This document shows positions 8,348 to 14,604 of a DNA stretch of 15,906 nt, in pieces; the stretch's first letter is position 1; each line of letters opens with the position of its first letter. The DNA is from Nitrospirota bacterium. GTDB lineage: Bacteria; Nitrospirota_A; Leptospirillia; Leptospirillales; Leptospirillaceae. The stretch lies in the NCBI GenBank assembly GCA_021838765.1, contig JAKCCY010000054.1:1-15906 (forward strand). Reading direction: 5' to 3'. Below the pieces are notes generated by a model. The model saw only the letters and a program-made list of their open reading frames with translations. It was not told the DNA's origin and did not search any database. The translations under genes and the position numbers were made by a program.

Positions 8348-8441
8348 ATTCCTCGTCGATGTAACCCAAATAAGGAGAAGTCCTTCATCCGGATCTCCGG
8401 CCGCCTTTATACCAAGAAAAAGTAGCCGCTCCCTCTCGATC

Positions 8442-8469
8442 TTGTCAAAATAAACAATTCGTTTACAAT
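8442..8469 (+). promoter_or_regulatory. Sigma-70-like promoter of higBA
   Basis: TTGTCA at 8442-8447 and TACAAT at 8464-8469 each match five of six consensus bases and are 16 bases apart, in an AT-rich stretch unlike the surroundings. The expected transcription start falls at about 8476, next to the toxin ATG at 8477, so the mRNA may be leaderless. Confidence 0.55.
8451..8465. promoter_or_regulatory. Candidate HigA operator (inverted repeat)
   Basis: TAAAC at 8451-8455 and GTTTA at 8461-8465 form a perfect inverted repeat around five bases, between the -35 and -10 boxes. Antitoxins of the HigA type usually repress their own promoter, and this position fits. Binding is inferred, not shown. 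Confidence 0.4.
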
Positions 8470-8476
8470 GTATTTC

Positions 8477-8758
8477 ATGATCCTCTCGTTTGCAGACAAA
8501 AACACGGCCGCCATCTTCTCCGGTTCTTTCGTGAGGACGCTTCCGGTCGAAATTCAGGGGCGCGCCCGTCACCGATTGAGACAGGTCGATGCGGCCTTGA
8601 GGATCGAAGACTTGCGTGTTCCGGGTTCGAACAATCTGGAAGCATTGCAAGGGGACAGAAAGGGGCAATGGAGCATCCGGATTAACAAGCAATGGCGTGT
8701 TTGTTTTCGATTTGAGGAAGGGTGCGCGATGGATGTGGAAATAGTCGACTACCATTAG
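8477..8758 (+). CDS. higB: HigB-type toxin (RelE superfamily mRNA interferase)
   Basis: The protein has 93 residues if it starts at ATG 8477 (MILSFADKNTAAIF), which matches the usual HigB N-terminus and length. ATG 8468 would add three residues but overlaps the -10 box. Family marks are the basic helix region (RARHRLRQVDAAL), LEALQGDRKGQWSIRINKQWRVCFRF, and the end VEIVDYH. Toxins of this family cleave translated mRNA at the ribosome. The gene lies directly upstream of its antitoxin, the order typical of higBA. The pair has its own promoter and is not part of the hyp or cbi gene sets. No Shine-Dalgarno site precedes either ATG, consistent with leaderless or weak toxin translation. Confidence 0.88.
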   Translation: MILSFADKNTAAIFSGSFVRTLPVEIQGRARHRLRQVDAALRIEDLRVPGSNNLEALQGDRKGQWSIRINKQWRVCFRFEEGCAMDVEIVDYH

Positions 8759-8767
8759 GAGGTTGTC

Positions 8768-9112
8768 ATGACAATCATCAGGGAAGACCTGAAAAATACG
8801 AACTTTTCGGACATAGCCACCGGGGAGAAAATGGCTCCTCTCCACCCCGGTCTTTTCTTGCGGGAGATGTTGGAGGATTTCGGCGTTTCGCAGGTCGAAC
8901 TTGCCAATGCTGCCGGCGTTTCGGCGATGCGTATCTCTCATGTGGTCAATGGAACGAGATCTGTTACAGCGGAACTGGCCTTACGGTTCGGGCGGGTCTT
9001 TGGGCAGTCTCCGCAATATTGGATCAATCTGCAAACCGCTTATGACTTGGAAAAAGCCGAACAAAGCTTAGGACCGGGTTTATATACGATCCATCCGCTG
9101 GAACATGTTTGA
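8768..9112 (+). CDS. higA: HigA-type antitoxin, XRE-family repressor
   Basis: This 114-residue protein carries a helix-turn-helix of the XRE/HigA type: HPGLFLREMLEDFGVSQVEL, ANAAGVSAMRISHVVNGTR and the trailing AELALRFGRVFGQSPQYWINLQ, which is very characteristic of HigA. It should neutralise HigB and repress the operon. It has a short N-terminal extension of about 25 residues before the HTH domain. The ribosome site AGGAGGT at 8757-8763 is nearly perfect and overlaps the toxin stop codon, whereas the toxin has none; this would favour antitoxin over toxin synthesis. An AT-rich inverted repeat lies just after the gene. Confidence 0.93.
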   Translation: MTIIREDLKNTNFSDIATGEKMAPLHPGLFLREMLEDFGVSQVELANAAGVSAMRISHVVNGTRSVTAELALRFGRVFGQSPQYWINLQTAYDLEKAEQSLGPGLYTIHPLEHV

Positions 9113-9117
9113 TCTCA

Positions 9118-9141
9118 TGATTTTTGTCTGGTCAAAAATCA
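9118..9141. repeat. Inverted repeat after higA
   Basis: TGATTTTTG (9118-9126) and CAAAAATCA (9133-9141) are perfect reverse complements around a six-base loop. It follows the higA stop by five bases. The stem is AT-rich and has no T-tract, so it is not a standard terminator, though it may mark the end of the higBA transcript. Confidence 0.4.
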
Positions 9142-10161
9142 ACACCAAACTCCCATGCATTCAGAGTTAACCCAACAGTTCGGATCAGCCTTCCGATTCC
9201 GGAGATTCTGTGGCCATACAATTTTTTGGATTTGGATTTCCAATCTTTTCCCGCCGAACATTCTGGCCGGGACATAATAACGCAAGGATGGATCCGGAAA
9301 TTGACCAGGACAAAAATCCCTGATGCACTGAAAAAATCTGCCGATTTTCTCCCGAAAGAGCTTGGAATCGAGATTTCGAACCACCGCTCTTCCGTCCGAT
9401 ACGGACTCTCCTTCCACCCCGCCCCCCAAGGGCTGGACTGGACTCTCCACCTGAAAGTTCCACGTGGAACATCTCCGGAAAAGATCCGGGAAATCCTTTA
9501 CCGCCACAGGCGATGGATCAACTCCCGATTCCAGAAGTTCAGACAGGCAATCGTCCGCACCCGTGGCGACCGGACGGATGGCTGCGAAGAACACAAAGGT
9601 CCGGTCATTCTTTTTAACAGCCTCTTTCACAGGATCATCGTCGAAAGATGTCCTCCCGGTACGGGCGGTGAAAAAGTCTTCATCAACCATGATCAGACAA
9701 TCGTGGTCAGATCTGCCGGAGAGATTTACGATCATGAAGCGGCTTTGGCCGTCAGGGACCACTTCCTCTCGGAAATGGTCCGGAGAACGCTCGGGATACT
9801 CGAAAGCCGCTCGCGACAATTGAACCTTTACCCGAAAAGGGTCGTGATACGAAACACCAAAAGACAATGGGGCTCCATGAGTCGTCATGGCGTCATGTCC
9901 CTGTCTCTCAGGCTGGCACAAATGACCAGCGAGGTTCTCGATCTCGTGATTGTCCACGAACTGTGCCACATGCTTCATCCCAACCATGGAGAGTCCTTCA
10001 ACGCCCTCCTCGATGAACTGACCCCGGACCACCGAAGGCTGATGAAAGAGGTTTCGGCCATTACGCTTGCAGGCTCGGATTCGCTTTGGGAGTCCGGGTT
10101 TTCATCTTTTCCGATTGCGGTCAATATCCTCCCCAAGCCACATCAGATCCCCAGGACTTGA
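9124..10161 (+). CDS. YgjP-like metallopeptidase-domain protein, start uncertain
   Basis: The frame from TTG 9124 gives 345 residues. From about residue 85 it resembles the YgjP/DUF45 family: DWTLHLKVPRGTSPEKI (105-121), YRHRRWINSR, KRQWGSMS (246-253), then the zinc motif HELCH at 278-282 with PNHGESF (H288) as the probable third ligand. The fold is that of SprT/M48-like metallopeptidases; the substrate is unknown. The start is doubtful: the TTG lies inside an inverted repeat, no ribosome site precedes it, and the first in-frame Met is near residue 218. Other in-frame TTG codons are at 9226, 9232 and 9301. An ATG at 9288, in another frame, would join this frame if the A5 run at 9312-9316 had one base fewer, giving MDPEIDQDKIPDALKK. 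The protein has no obvious link to either neighbouring operon. Confidence 0.72.
   Translation: MSGQKSTPNSHAFRVNPTVRISLPIPEILWPYNFLDLDFQSFPAEHSGRDIITQGWIRKLTRTKIPDALKKSADFLPKELGIEISNHRSSVRYGLSFHPAPQGLDWTLHLKVPRGTSPEKIREILYRHRRWINSRFQKFRQAIVRTRGDRTDGCEEHKGPVILFNSLFHRIIVERCPPGTGGEKVFINHDQTIVVRSAGEIYDHEAALAVRDHFLSEMVRRTLGILESRSRQLNLYPKRVVIRNTKRQWGSMSRHGVMSLSLRLAQMTSEVLDLVIVHELCHMLHPNHGESFNALLDELTPDHRRLMKEVSAITLAGSDSLWESGFSSFPIAVNILPKPHQIPRT
9456..9471. promoter_or_regulatory. parS-like palindrome (candidate ParB site)
   Basis: AGTTCCACGTGGAACA contains the perfect 14-base palindrome GTTCCACGTGGAAC. From established knowledge, Pseudomonas-type parS is TGTTCCACGTGGAACA, so 15 of 16 bases match. 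It lies within the YgjP-like gene, where it encodes V-P-R-G-T, a sequence fairly common in that family, so a coding coincidence is possible. Confidence 0.35.
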
Positions 10162-10190
10162 AGAGAGTGCTTATGGCATTCTAGGATAAG

Positions 10191-10258
10191 GGACCGAACA
10201 AAATCGAAAATCTTCCCTTCTTAAAAATCAGCGGCCAGTACCCAGGTCCGAACAAAAC
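10191..10258 (+). repeat. Pair of direct repeats upstream of cbiD
   Basis: GGACCGAACAAAAT at 10191-10204 and GGTCCGAACAAAAC at 10245-10258 share GGwCCGAACAAAA and are 54 bases apart, about five helical turns. They lie in the 117-base gap between the YgjP-like gene and cbiD. They could be operator sites for the cbi genes. I saw no B12-box-like motif or cobalamin riboswitch in the gap, and only a weak promoter candidate (TTGAAG 10158, TAGGAT 10182). Confidence 0.4.
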
Positions 10259-10278
10259 TCCGGGATGTTCCTGAAAAA

Positions 10279-11418
10279 GTGGAAAACAAAGAAAAACCAA
10301 AAGGACAGAAAACAGGATTTTCCACCGGCGCATGCTCCCAGGCCGGAGTTGCGGCATGTCTTGTGGCTTTTCTCGAAGGAATCCCTCCAAAGGAGATCTC
10401 CGTACGTCTTCCCATTGGAAGAAAGGCCGTTTTCCCTCTTGCCGATTTCCATCTCTCAAATGACAGAGACAGCCCTGGCGCAATCGCGACAGTCATCAAG
10501 GATGCGGGAGATGATCCGGATGTCACTCATGGAGCCTCCATCATGACCTTCGTGAAACTCACGCCCATCCCTGGAGTCCGTTTTTTCGCCGGAGAGGGTG
10601 TCGGAACGGTCACCAAACCAGGTCTTGGCCTGGCGGTCGGTGATCCCGCCATCAACCCGGTACCGAGAGAAATGATCAGAAACGAGTTTCTCATGCGACA
10701 GGACGACCTGAAAATCTGGACATCAAAACATTATGGCTGGAGCGACCCTGGAATGGATGTCACGATCTCCATTCCCAATGGCAAAGTTCTGGCAGAGAAA
10801 ACCCTGAACGGGCGGTTGGGAATCCTGGGGGGGCTTTCCATTCTGGGAACAAAGGGAATCGTCGTCCCTTTCAGCACCTCGGCCTACAGGGCCAGCATCT
10901 CCCAGGCGATCGATGTCGCCCTCGCCCGCGGCGCCACAACGCTTGTGTTTACCACCGGCGGACAAAGCGAAAAATTTGCCCAGAAGATCCGCTCGGACCT
11001 TCCGGAAGAGGCGTTTGTCCAGATCGGGGACTTCACGGGATTCTCCCTTCGGGAGGCGGTCAAGAAAAATGTCGGACGGGTGATCATGGCCGGTTTTCTG
11101 GGAAAGTTCTCCAAACTGGCGGCAGGGGTTACCCAAACACATGCGGCAGGGTCATCCGTGGATCTTGAATTTCTTTCCTCTGTTGCCAGGGAAGCAGGAT
11201 GCCCGGAATCTGTCTCGACCGAAATCTCCCGTGCCAACACCGCAAGGCACGCAGGCGAAATCGCCCTGGCTTCGGGGTGCACGGATTTTTTCTCCTGTCT
11301 TGGAAAAAGGGTCCATGACCAATTGAAGAAAACAGTGAAGGACGCGCTCCCCATCGAGGTTCTCCTGACCAACTTCGATGGAACCATTCTCTCCCATGAG
11401 GGGGACAAGACATGCTAG
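10279..11418 (+). CDS. cbiD: CbiD, cobalt-precorrin-5B C1-methyltransferase
   Basis: CbiD methylates C1 of the corrin ring in the anaerobic pathway. The 379-residue protein shows the family motifs in order: KTGFSTGACSQAG near residue 11, DAGDDPDVTHGASI around 75-88, GEGVGTVTKPGLGLAVGDPAINPVPREMI around 105-133, and a LGGLSILGTKGIVVPFS segment in the middle. The length is normal. The start is GTG 10279, the first start codon of the frame; the ribosome site is weak (GGGA about 13 bases upstream). It begins a run of four cbi genes. The 7-base overlap with cbiE points to co-translation. There is no transmembrane or signal segment, as expected for a cytoplasmic enzyme. Confidence 0.94.
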   Translation: MENKEKPKGQKTGFSTGACSQAGVAACLVAFLEGIPPKEISVRLPIGRKAVFPLADFHLSNDRDSPGAIATVIKDAGDDPDVTHGASIMTFVKLTPIPGVRFFAGEGVGTVTKPGLGLAVGDPAINPVPREMIRNEFLMRQDDLKIWTSKHYGWSDPGMDVTISIPNGKVLAEKTLNGRLGILGGLSILGTKGIVVPFSTSAYRASISQAIDVALARGATTLVFTTGGQSEKFAQKIRSDLPEEAFVQIGDFTGFSLREAVKKNVGRVIMAGFLGKFSKLAAGVTQTHAAGSSVDLEFLSSVAREAGCPESVSTEISRANTARHAGEIALASGCTDFFSCLGKRVHDQLKKTVKDALPIEVLLTNFDGTILSHEGDKTC

Positions 11419-12119
11419 GAGAGAACTGCCGCGCATATCCTGTTCGCCAGGAAGCCCGCATCCATATCATCGGGATGGAGCCTGAAGGACTCTCGACCCG
11501 GGATCTCCGGTTTTCCCGCCTTTTCTCCCATTGCGCCCTCTTGGTCGGCGGAGACCGGCAGCTGAAAACACTGGATGGACCCCTCCCCCCAAACGTTGAG
11601 CGCCTCACCATCCGCGGAAAGATGGACCCGATCGTCGATCGTCTCCAGACGTTTCAGGAATCCCTGTCTCCGGAGGTCGCGATTGTCCTGGCCTCCGGGG
11701 ACCCGCTCTACCATGGGATCGGCTCGACCCTTATCCGGAAAATCGGACGGGAAAAGCTGGCTTTTTACCCCGCTCCGACACTGGTCCAGCGGGCCTTTTC
11801 CCTTCTGGGACTTCCCTGGGAAGAGTCAACCGTAGTCTCCTTTCATCGTCCGGACAGTCCGGAGCGGATCCCGGAAACAGGAAAGTCCTGCCTTTTGGCC
11901 TTTTATACCGATGGGGCGGAAGGGCCCCGGAAAGTCCTTTCCGCCATCAATAAAGACCTTGCCCTTCAGAAAAGACTGAAAGAAATCGCCGTTCTTGAAA
12001 ATATCGGACTTGAAGACCAGGCCATCACTGTTTTTGAAAGAGAACGGGCGGATATGCTCCAGGAAAGAAAATTTGCTCCACTCAATGTTGTCGTCGTCAC
12101 ACTCAATCCTGCCGACTGA
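11412..12119 (+). CDS. cbiE: CbiE, cobalt-precorrin-7 C5-methyltransferase
   Basis: This 235-residue protein is a class III SAM-dependent methyltransferase of the tetrapyrrole family. It has IHIIGMEPEGLSTRD at 17-31, CALLVGGDRQL at 41-51 and the SAM-site motif ASGDPLYHGIGS at 94-105, followed by AFYPAPTLVQRAFSLLGLPW. It methylates C5 of the ring and works with CbiT, which methylates C15 and removes the C12 acetate carboxyl. In many organisms the two are fused as CobL/CbiET; here they are separate genes 32 bases apart. The ATG overlaps the end of cbiD by seven bases, with AGGGGGA at 11399-11405 as its ribosome site. Confidence 0.92.
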   Translation: MLGENCRAYPVRQEARIHIIGMEPEGLSTRDLRFSRLFSHCALLVGGDRQLKTLDGPLPPNVERLTIRGKMDPIVDRLQTFQESLSPEVAIVLASGDPLYHGIGSTLIRKIGREKLAFYPAPTLVQRAFSLLGLPWEESTVVSFHRPDSPERIPETGKSCLLAFYTDGAEGPRKVLSAINKDLALQKRLKEIAVLENIGLEDQAITVFERERADMLQERKFAPLNVVVVTLNPAD

Positions 12120-12151
12120 ACCCTCAAACGCACTAGTCAAGGAGATCGTCC

Positions 12152-12745
12152 ATGAGCCGGGAAACCCTGTTCGGCCTGCCAGAAGAAGCATTTCATTTTA
12201 CTGTTCCCAGAAAAGGCCTCATCACCAAAACAGAAATACGGGTTCTGTCGCTGTCACGCCTGGACCTCGCCCCCGGTCTGCACCTGTGGGATATCGGCGC
12301 GGGATCCGGATCCGTGGGAATCGAGGCCGCGCGGCTGGTGCCGACACTCACCGTGACGGCGATCGAAAAAGACCAGGAGGATTTTGACTGCCTGATCAAA
12401 AATGTATCCTCATTCGGCCTGGCTGACCGGATCAGGACCATCCACGGAAAGGCCCCCGAAAAACTTCCAGTGGATCCCCGACCGGACAGGATCTTTATCG
12501 GAGGAACGGGAGGAAGGCTCTCGGAGCTTCTCGACCTTTCCCTCGAAGTCCTCCCTCCCGACGGAAAGGTCGTCATCAATCTTGCAACCTTTGAAAACAT
12601 TTCCGAGGTTCTGGACTGGACCCGCGAAAAAGAAATCTCTCCTGAAATCTGGCAAATCCAGACTGGAAGGGGAAAAACCATTCTTGGACTTCACAGGATC
12701 GAAGCCATGAACCCGGTCGTGATTATTTCCTTTTCGCAAAAATAA
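12152..12745 (+). CDS. cbiT: CbiT, cobalt-precorrin-6B C15-methyltransferase (decarboxylating)
   Basis: The 197-residue protein is a class I Rossmann-fold methyltransferase. The N-terminus GLPEEAFHFTVPRKGLITK matches the CbiT substrate-binding lead, followed by motif I, WDIGAGSGSVGIEAA at 46-60, and the acidic end of strand two, TAIEKD at 69-74. IFIGGTGG and the VVINLATFEN region complete the fold. The length is normal for the stand-alone enzyme. The gene has a strong AAGGAGA site at 12139-12145, six bases before the ATG. It acts together with CbiE, and its position between cbiE and cbiG supports the assignment. Confidence 0.94.
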   Translation: MSRETLFGLPEEAFHFTVPRKGLITKTEIRVLSLSRLDLAPGLHLWDIGAGSGSVGIEAARLVPTLTVTAIEKDQEDFDCLIKNVSSFGLADRIRTIHGKAPEKLPVDPRPDRIFIGGTGGRLSELLDLSLEVLPPDGKVVINLATFENISEVLDWTREKEISPEIWQIQTGRGKTILGLHRIEAMNPVVIISFSQK

Positions 12746-12784
12746 CCCTTGGAACACCGATCAGAAGACCCGGAGAAAACCCTG

Positions 12785-13921
12785 ATGGAATCAGTACACG
12801 TTCCCACCGCTGCCAAAGAAAAGATCGCCATCATCACCATCACCCGACCCGGGCTTGAAAAAGCCGCCGCCCTCCTTCGCGGTCTCGATGCCACACTTTT
12901 CGTCTCGGAACGCTACGCCGGCGAAGCCCCCGAAGGAGCGGTCATTTTTGACGGGGTCGTCAAAAATCTCCTGCCCGGTATTTTCGACTCCTTCGACGGC
13001 ATCATCCTTGTCATGGCCCTTGGCATCGTTGTGAGGACGATTGCCCCGCTGATCGTCGACAAAAAAAAGGATCCCGGGATTGTGGTGATCGATGTCACCG
13101 GACGATTCGCCATCAGCCTCCTCTCAGGACATCTCGGAGGAGCCAATGCCCTTGCGCGGGAAGCGGGGGAGATCCTGGGCGCCATACCGGTCATCACCAC
13201 CGGAACCGATGTCAGGGACACCATCGCTCCGGACATGATGGCCAAAGAGATCGGCGCGGAACTGACCCCGTTCGATCTCCTGAAAAGGGTCAGCTCCGCC
13301 ATTGTCGATGGAGACCGGGTCCTGGTCATCAACAGCGAAAAGATCCCCTTTTCCCAGCTGGCGGGAACACTGAAACCAAACATCATCCACCTCGGCGAGT
13401 GGCCGGATCCTGTTCCCCAGGCCCGCGCCGCCATTGTGGTCTCTTCGTCGGTGGACCTCCCGACGAATCTCCTGCCGGTTCATGTCACGATACATCCCAA
13501 AGTGCTGGCCATCGGAATCGGCTGCAACCGCGGAACATCCGCTGATGAAATCATTTCCCTGGTCAAAAACACGCTGGAGAAAGCCGGACTGTCCGCTTTG
13601 TCGATCGCCCGGTTTGCCACGATCGACCTTAAAAAAGACGAGGAAGGGATCCTCGAAACCGCTCGATTTTTCAATCGCCCGCTCGAGATCTTCACCCGGG
13701 AGGAGCTTTCGGATACAGAGGCCCCCAATCCATCGGAGGTCGTCCGCTCCCACGTCGGAACTCCCGGAGTTTCGGAACCCGCGGCCCTGCTCGCGATCCG
13801 GCGCCATCCCCCTTTTCCGGACGGACTTGGAAAACTGGTTGTTGAAAAGGTCAAGTCCGAAAATGCCACACTGGCCATCGCCAGGTGGTGCGTACAGGAA
13901 GATGCGCCAAAAGCCGTCTGA
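12785..13921 (+). CDS. cbiG: CbiG, cobalt-precorrin-5A hydrolase
   Basis: CbiG opens the delta-lactone of cobalt-precorrin-5A and releases acetaldehyde, a step unique to the anaerobic route. With ATG 12785 the protein has 378 residues. It has ILVMALGIVVRTIAPLI at 74-90, LLSGHLGGAN at 112-121, ITTGTDVRDTIAPD, and the C-terminal domain starting KVLAIGIGCNRGTSADEI at about 239-256; it ends near ATLAIARW. I prefer ATG 12785, with GGAG nine bases upstream, to the in-frame TTG 12749, which has no ribosome site. This is the last cbi gene here; the IS607 element starts just after its stop. Confidence 0.94.
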   Translation: MESVHVPTAAKEKIAIITITRPGLEKAAALLRGLDATLFVSERYAGEAPEGAVIFDGVVKNLLPGIFDSFDGIILVMALGIVVRTIAPLIVDKKKDPGIVVIDVTGRFAISLLSGHLGGANALAREAGEILGAIPVITTGTDVRDTIAPDMMAKEIGAELTPFDLLKRVSSAIVDGDRVLVINSEKIPFSQLAGTLKPNIIHLGEWPDPVPQARAAIVVSSSVDLPTNLLPVHVTIHPKVLAIGIGCNRGTSADEIISLVKNTLEKAGLSALSIARFATIDLKKDEEGILETARFFNRPLEIFTREELSDTEAPNPSEVVRSHVGTPGVSEPAALLAIRRHPPFPDGLGKLVVEKVKSENATLAIARWCVQEDAPKAV

Positions 13922-13929
13922 TCAGGGGA

Positions 13930-13940
13930 TAAACAGTTTA
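13930..13940. repeat. Small palindrome between cbiG and tnpA
   Basis: TAAACAGTTTA is a perfect inverted repeat around one base. With CAGG at 13923-13926 and CCTG at 13941-13944 it can form a longer stem with a three-base bulge. It may belong to the IS left end or to the end of the cbi transcript; there is no T-tract. Confidence 0.3.
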
Positions 13941-13963
13941 CCTGAAATATGATCTAAATTAAT

Positions 13964-13990
13964 CTAATCTCTCCAATATGGAGAGATTAG
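13964..13990. promoter_or_regulatory. Perfect 27-base palindrome covering the tnpA start
   Basis: CTAATCTCTCCA (13964-13975) and TGGAGAGATTAG (13979-13990) are exact reverse complements around ATA, and the tnpA ATG at 13978 lies in the centre. It could be a TnpA binding site at the left end, a self-repression operator, or an mRNA hairpin that hides the start. tnpA has no Shine-Dalgarno site in front. A weak promoter (TTTACC 13937, TAATCT 13960, 17 apart) would start transcription inside it. Confidence 0.6.
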
Positions 13991-14604
13991 TAGGAATAAG
14001 TGATGCAGCGAAATCCCTGGGCGTCTCCGTCACGACGCTCCGGCGTTGGGAAGTGAGCGGAAAACTGGTGCCCGAGCACACGGCGGGCGGGCATCGCCGG
14101 TATGACCTGGCGAAATTGCGTCCGGAGTGGTTCCGGACGTCGGACGAGTCGGCCCGAAAAACTGTCGCCTATGCCCGCGTGTCTAGCCACGACCAGAAAG
14201 ACGATCTGGAACGACAGAAGCAGGTGCTGGAATTGTATTGCGCCCGCCAGGGCTGGACCTTCGAGATCGTTTCCGATCTCGGTTCCGGGATGAACTATCA
14301 TAAGAAAGGCTTGAAGCGCCTGTTGGACGACATTATCGCCGGGCAAGCGGGGCGGCTGGTCATCACCCACAAGGACCGGTTGTTGCGCTTCGGGGCCGAA
14401 CTGGTGTTTGCCATCTGCGAGGCCAAGAAGGTCGAGGTGGTCATCCTCAACCAGGGCGAGGACACGACGTTCGAGGAAGACTTGGCGAACGATGTACTGG
14501 AAATCATTACCGTGTTCAGCGCTCGGCTCTACGGGAGTCGTAGTCACAAGAACCGGAAGCTGCTGGACGGAATCAGGAAGTCTGTCGAAGAGGCCAAAGA
14601 ATGA
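13978..14604 (+). CDS. tnpA: IS607-family serine recombinase TnpA
   Basis: The 208-residue transposase has an N-terminal MerR-like helix-turn-helix (VGISDAAKSLGVSVTTLRRW, then GKLVPEHTAGGHRRYD, residues 5-43) followed by a small serine-recombinase domain. The catalytic Ser is in YARVSSHDQKDDLERQ, most likely S69; VSDLGSGMN (98-106) and HKDRLLRFG (131-139) are the other conserved blocks, the latter with the active-site Arg region. It cuts and joins IS ends through a circular intermediate in other family members. The length is typical, with no frameshift, so it looks active. Residue 1 is set by the HTH, which begins immediately. The stop overlaps the tnpB start (ATGA), suggesting translational coupling. 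Confidence 0.95.
   Translation: MERLVGISDAAKSLGVSVTTLRRWEVSGKLVPEHTAGGHRRYDLAKLRPEWFRTSDESARKTVAYARVSSHDQKDDLERQKQVLELYCARQGWTFEIVSDLGSGMNYHKKGLKRLLDDIIAGQAGRLVITHKDRLLRFGAELVFAICEAKKVEVVILNQGEDTTFEEDLANDVLEIITVFSARLYGSRSHKNRKLLDGIRKSVEEAKE

Noticed and set aside
8372..8394. Hairpin AAGGA/TCCTT and nearby ATCCGGAT as a terminator after the permease
   Set aside because: The stems are short and no T-tract follows; not enough to call a terminator.
10162..10278. Cobalamin riboswitch before cbiD
   Set aside because: No B12-box-like sequence and no multi-stem fold are visible, and the gap is too short for a full cobalamin aptamer.
12193..13434. Long minus-strand open frames opposite cbiT and cbiG
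   Set aside because: They are mirror frames of clearly coding genes, have no recognisable domain and no ribosome sites.
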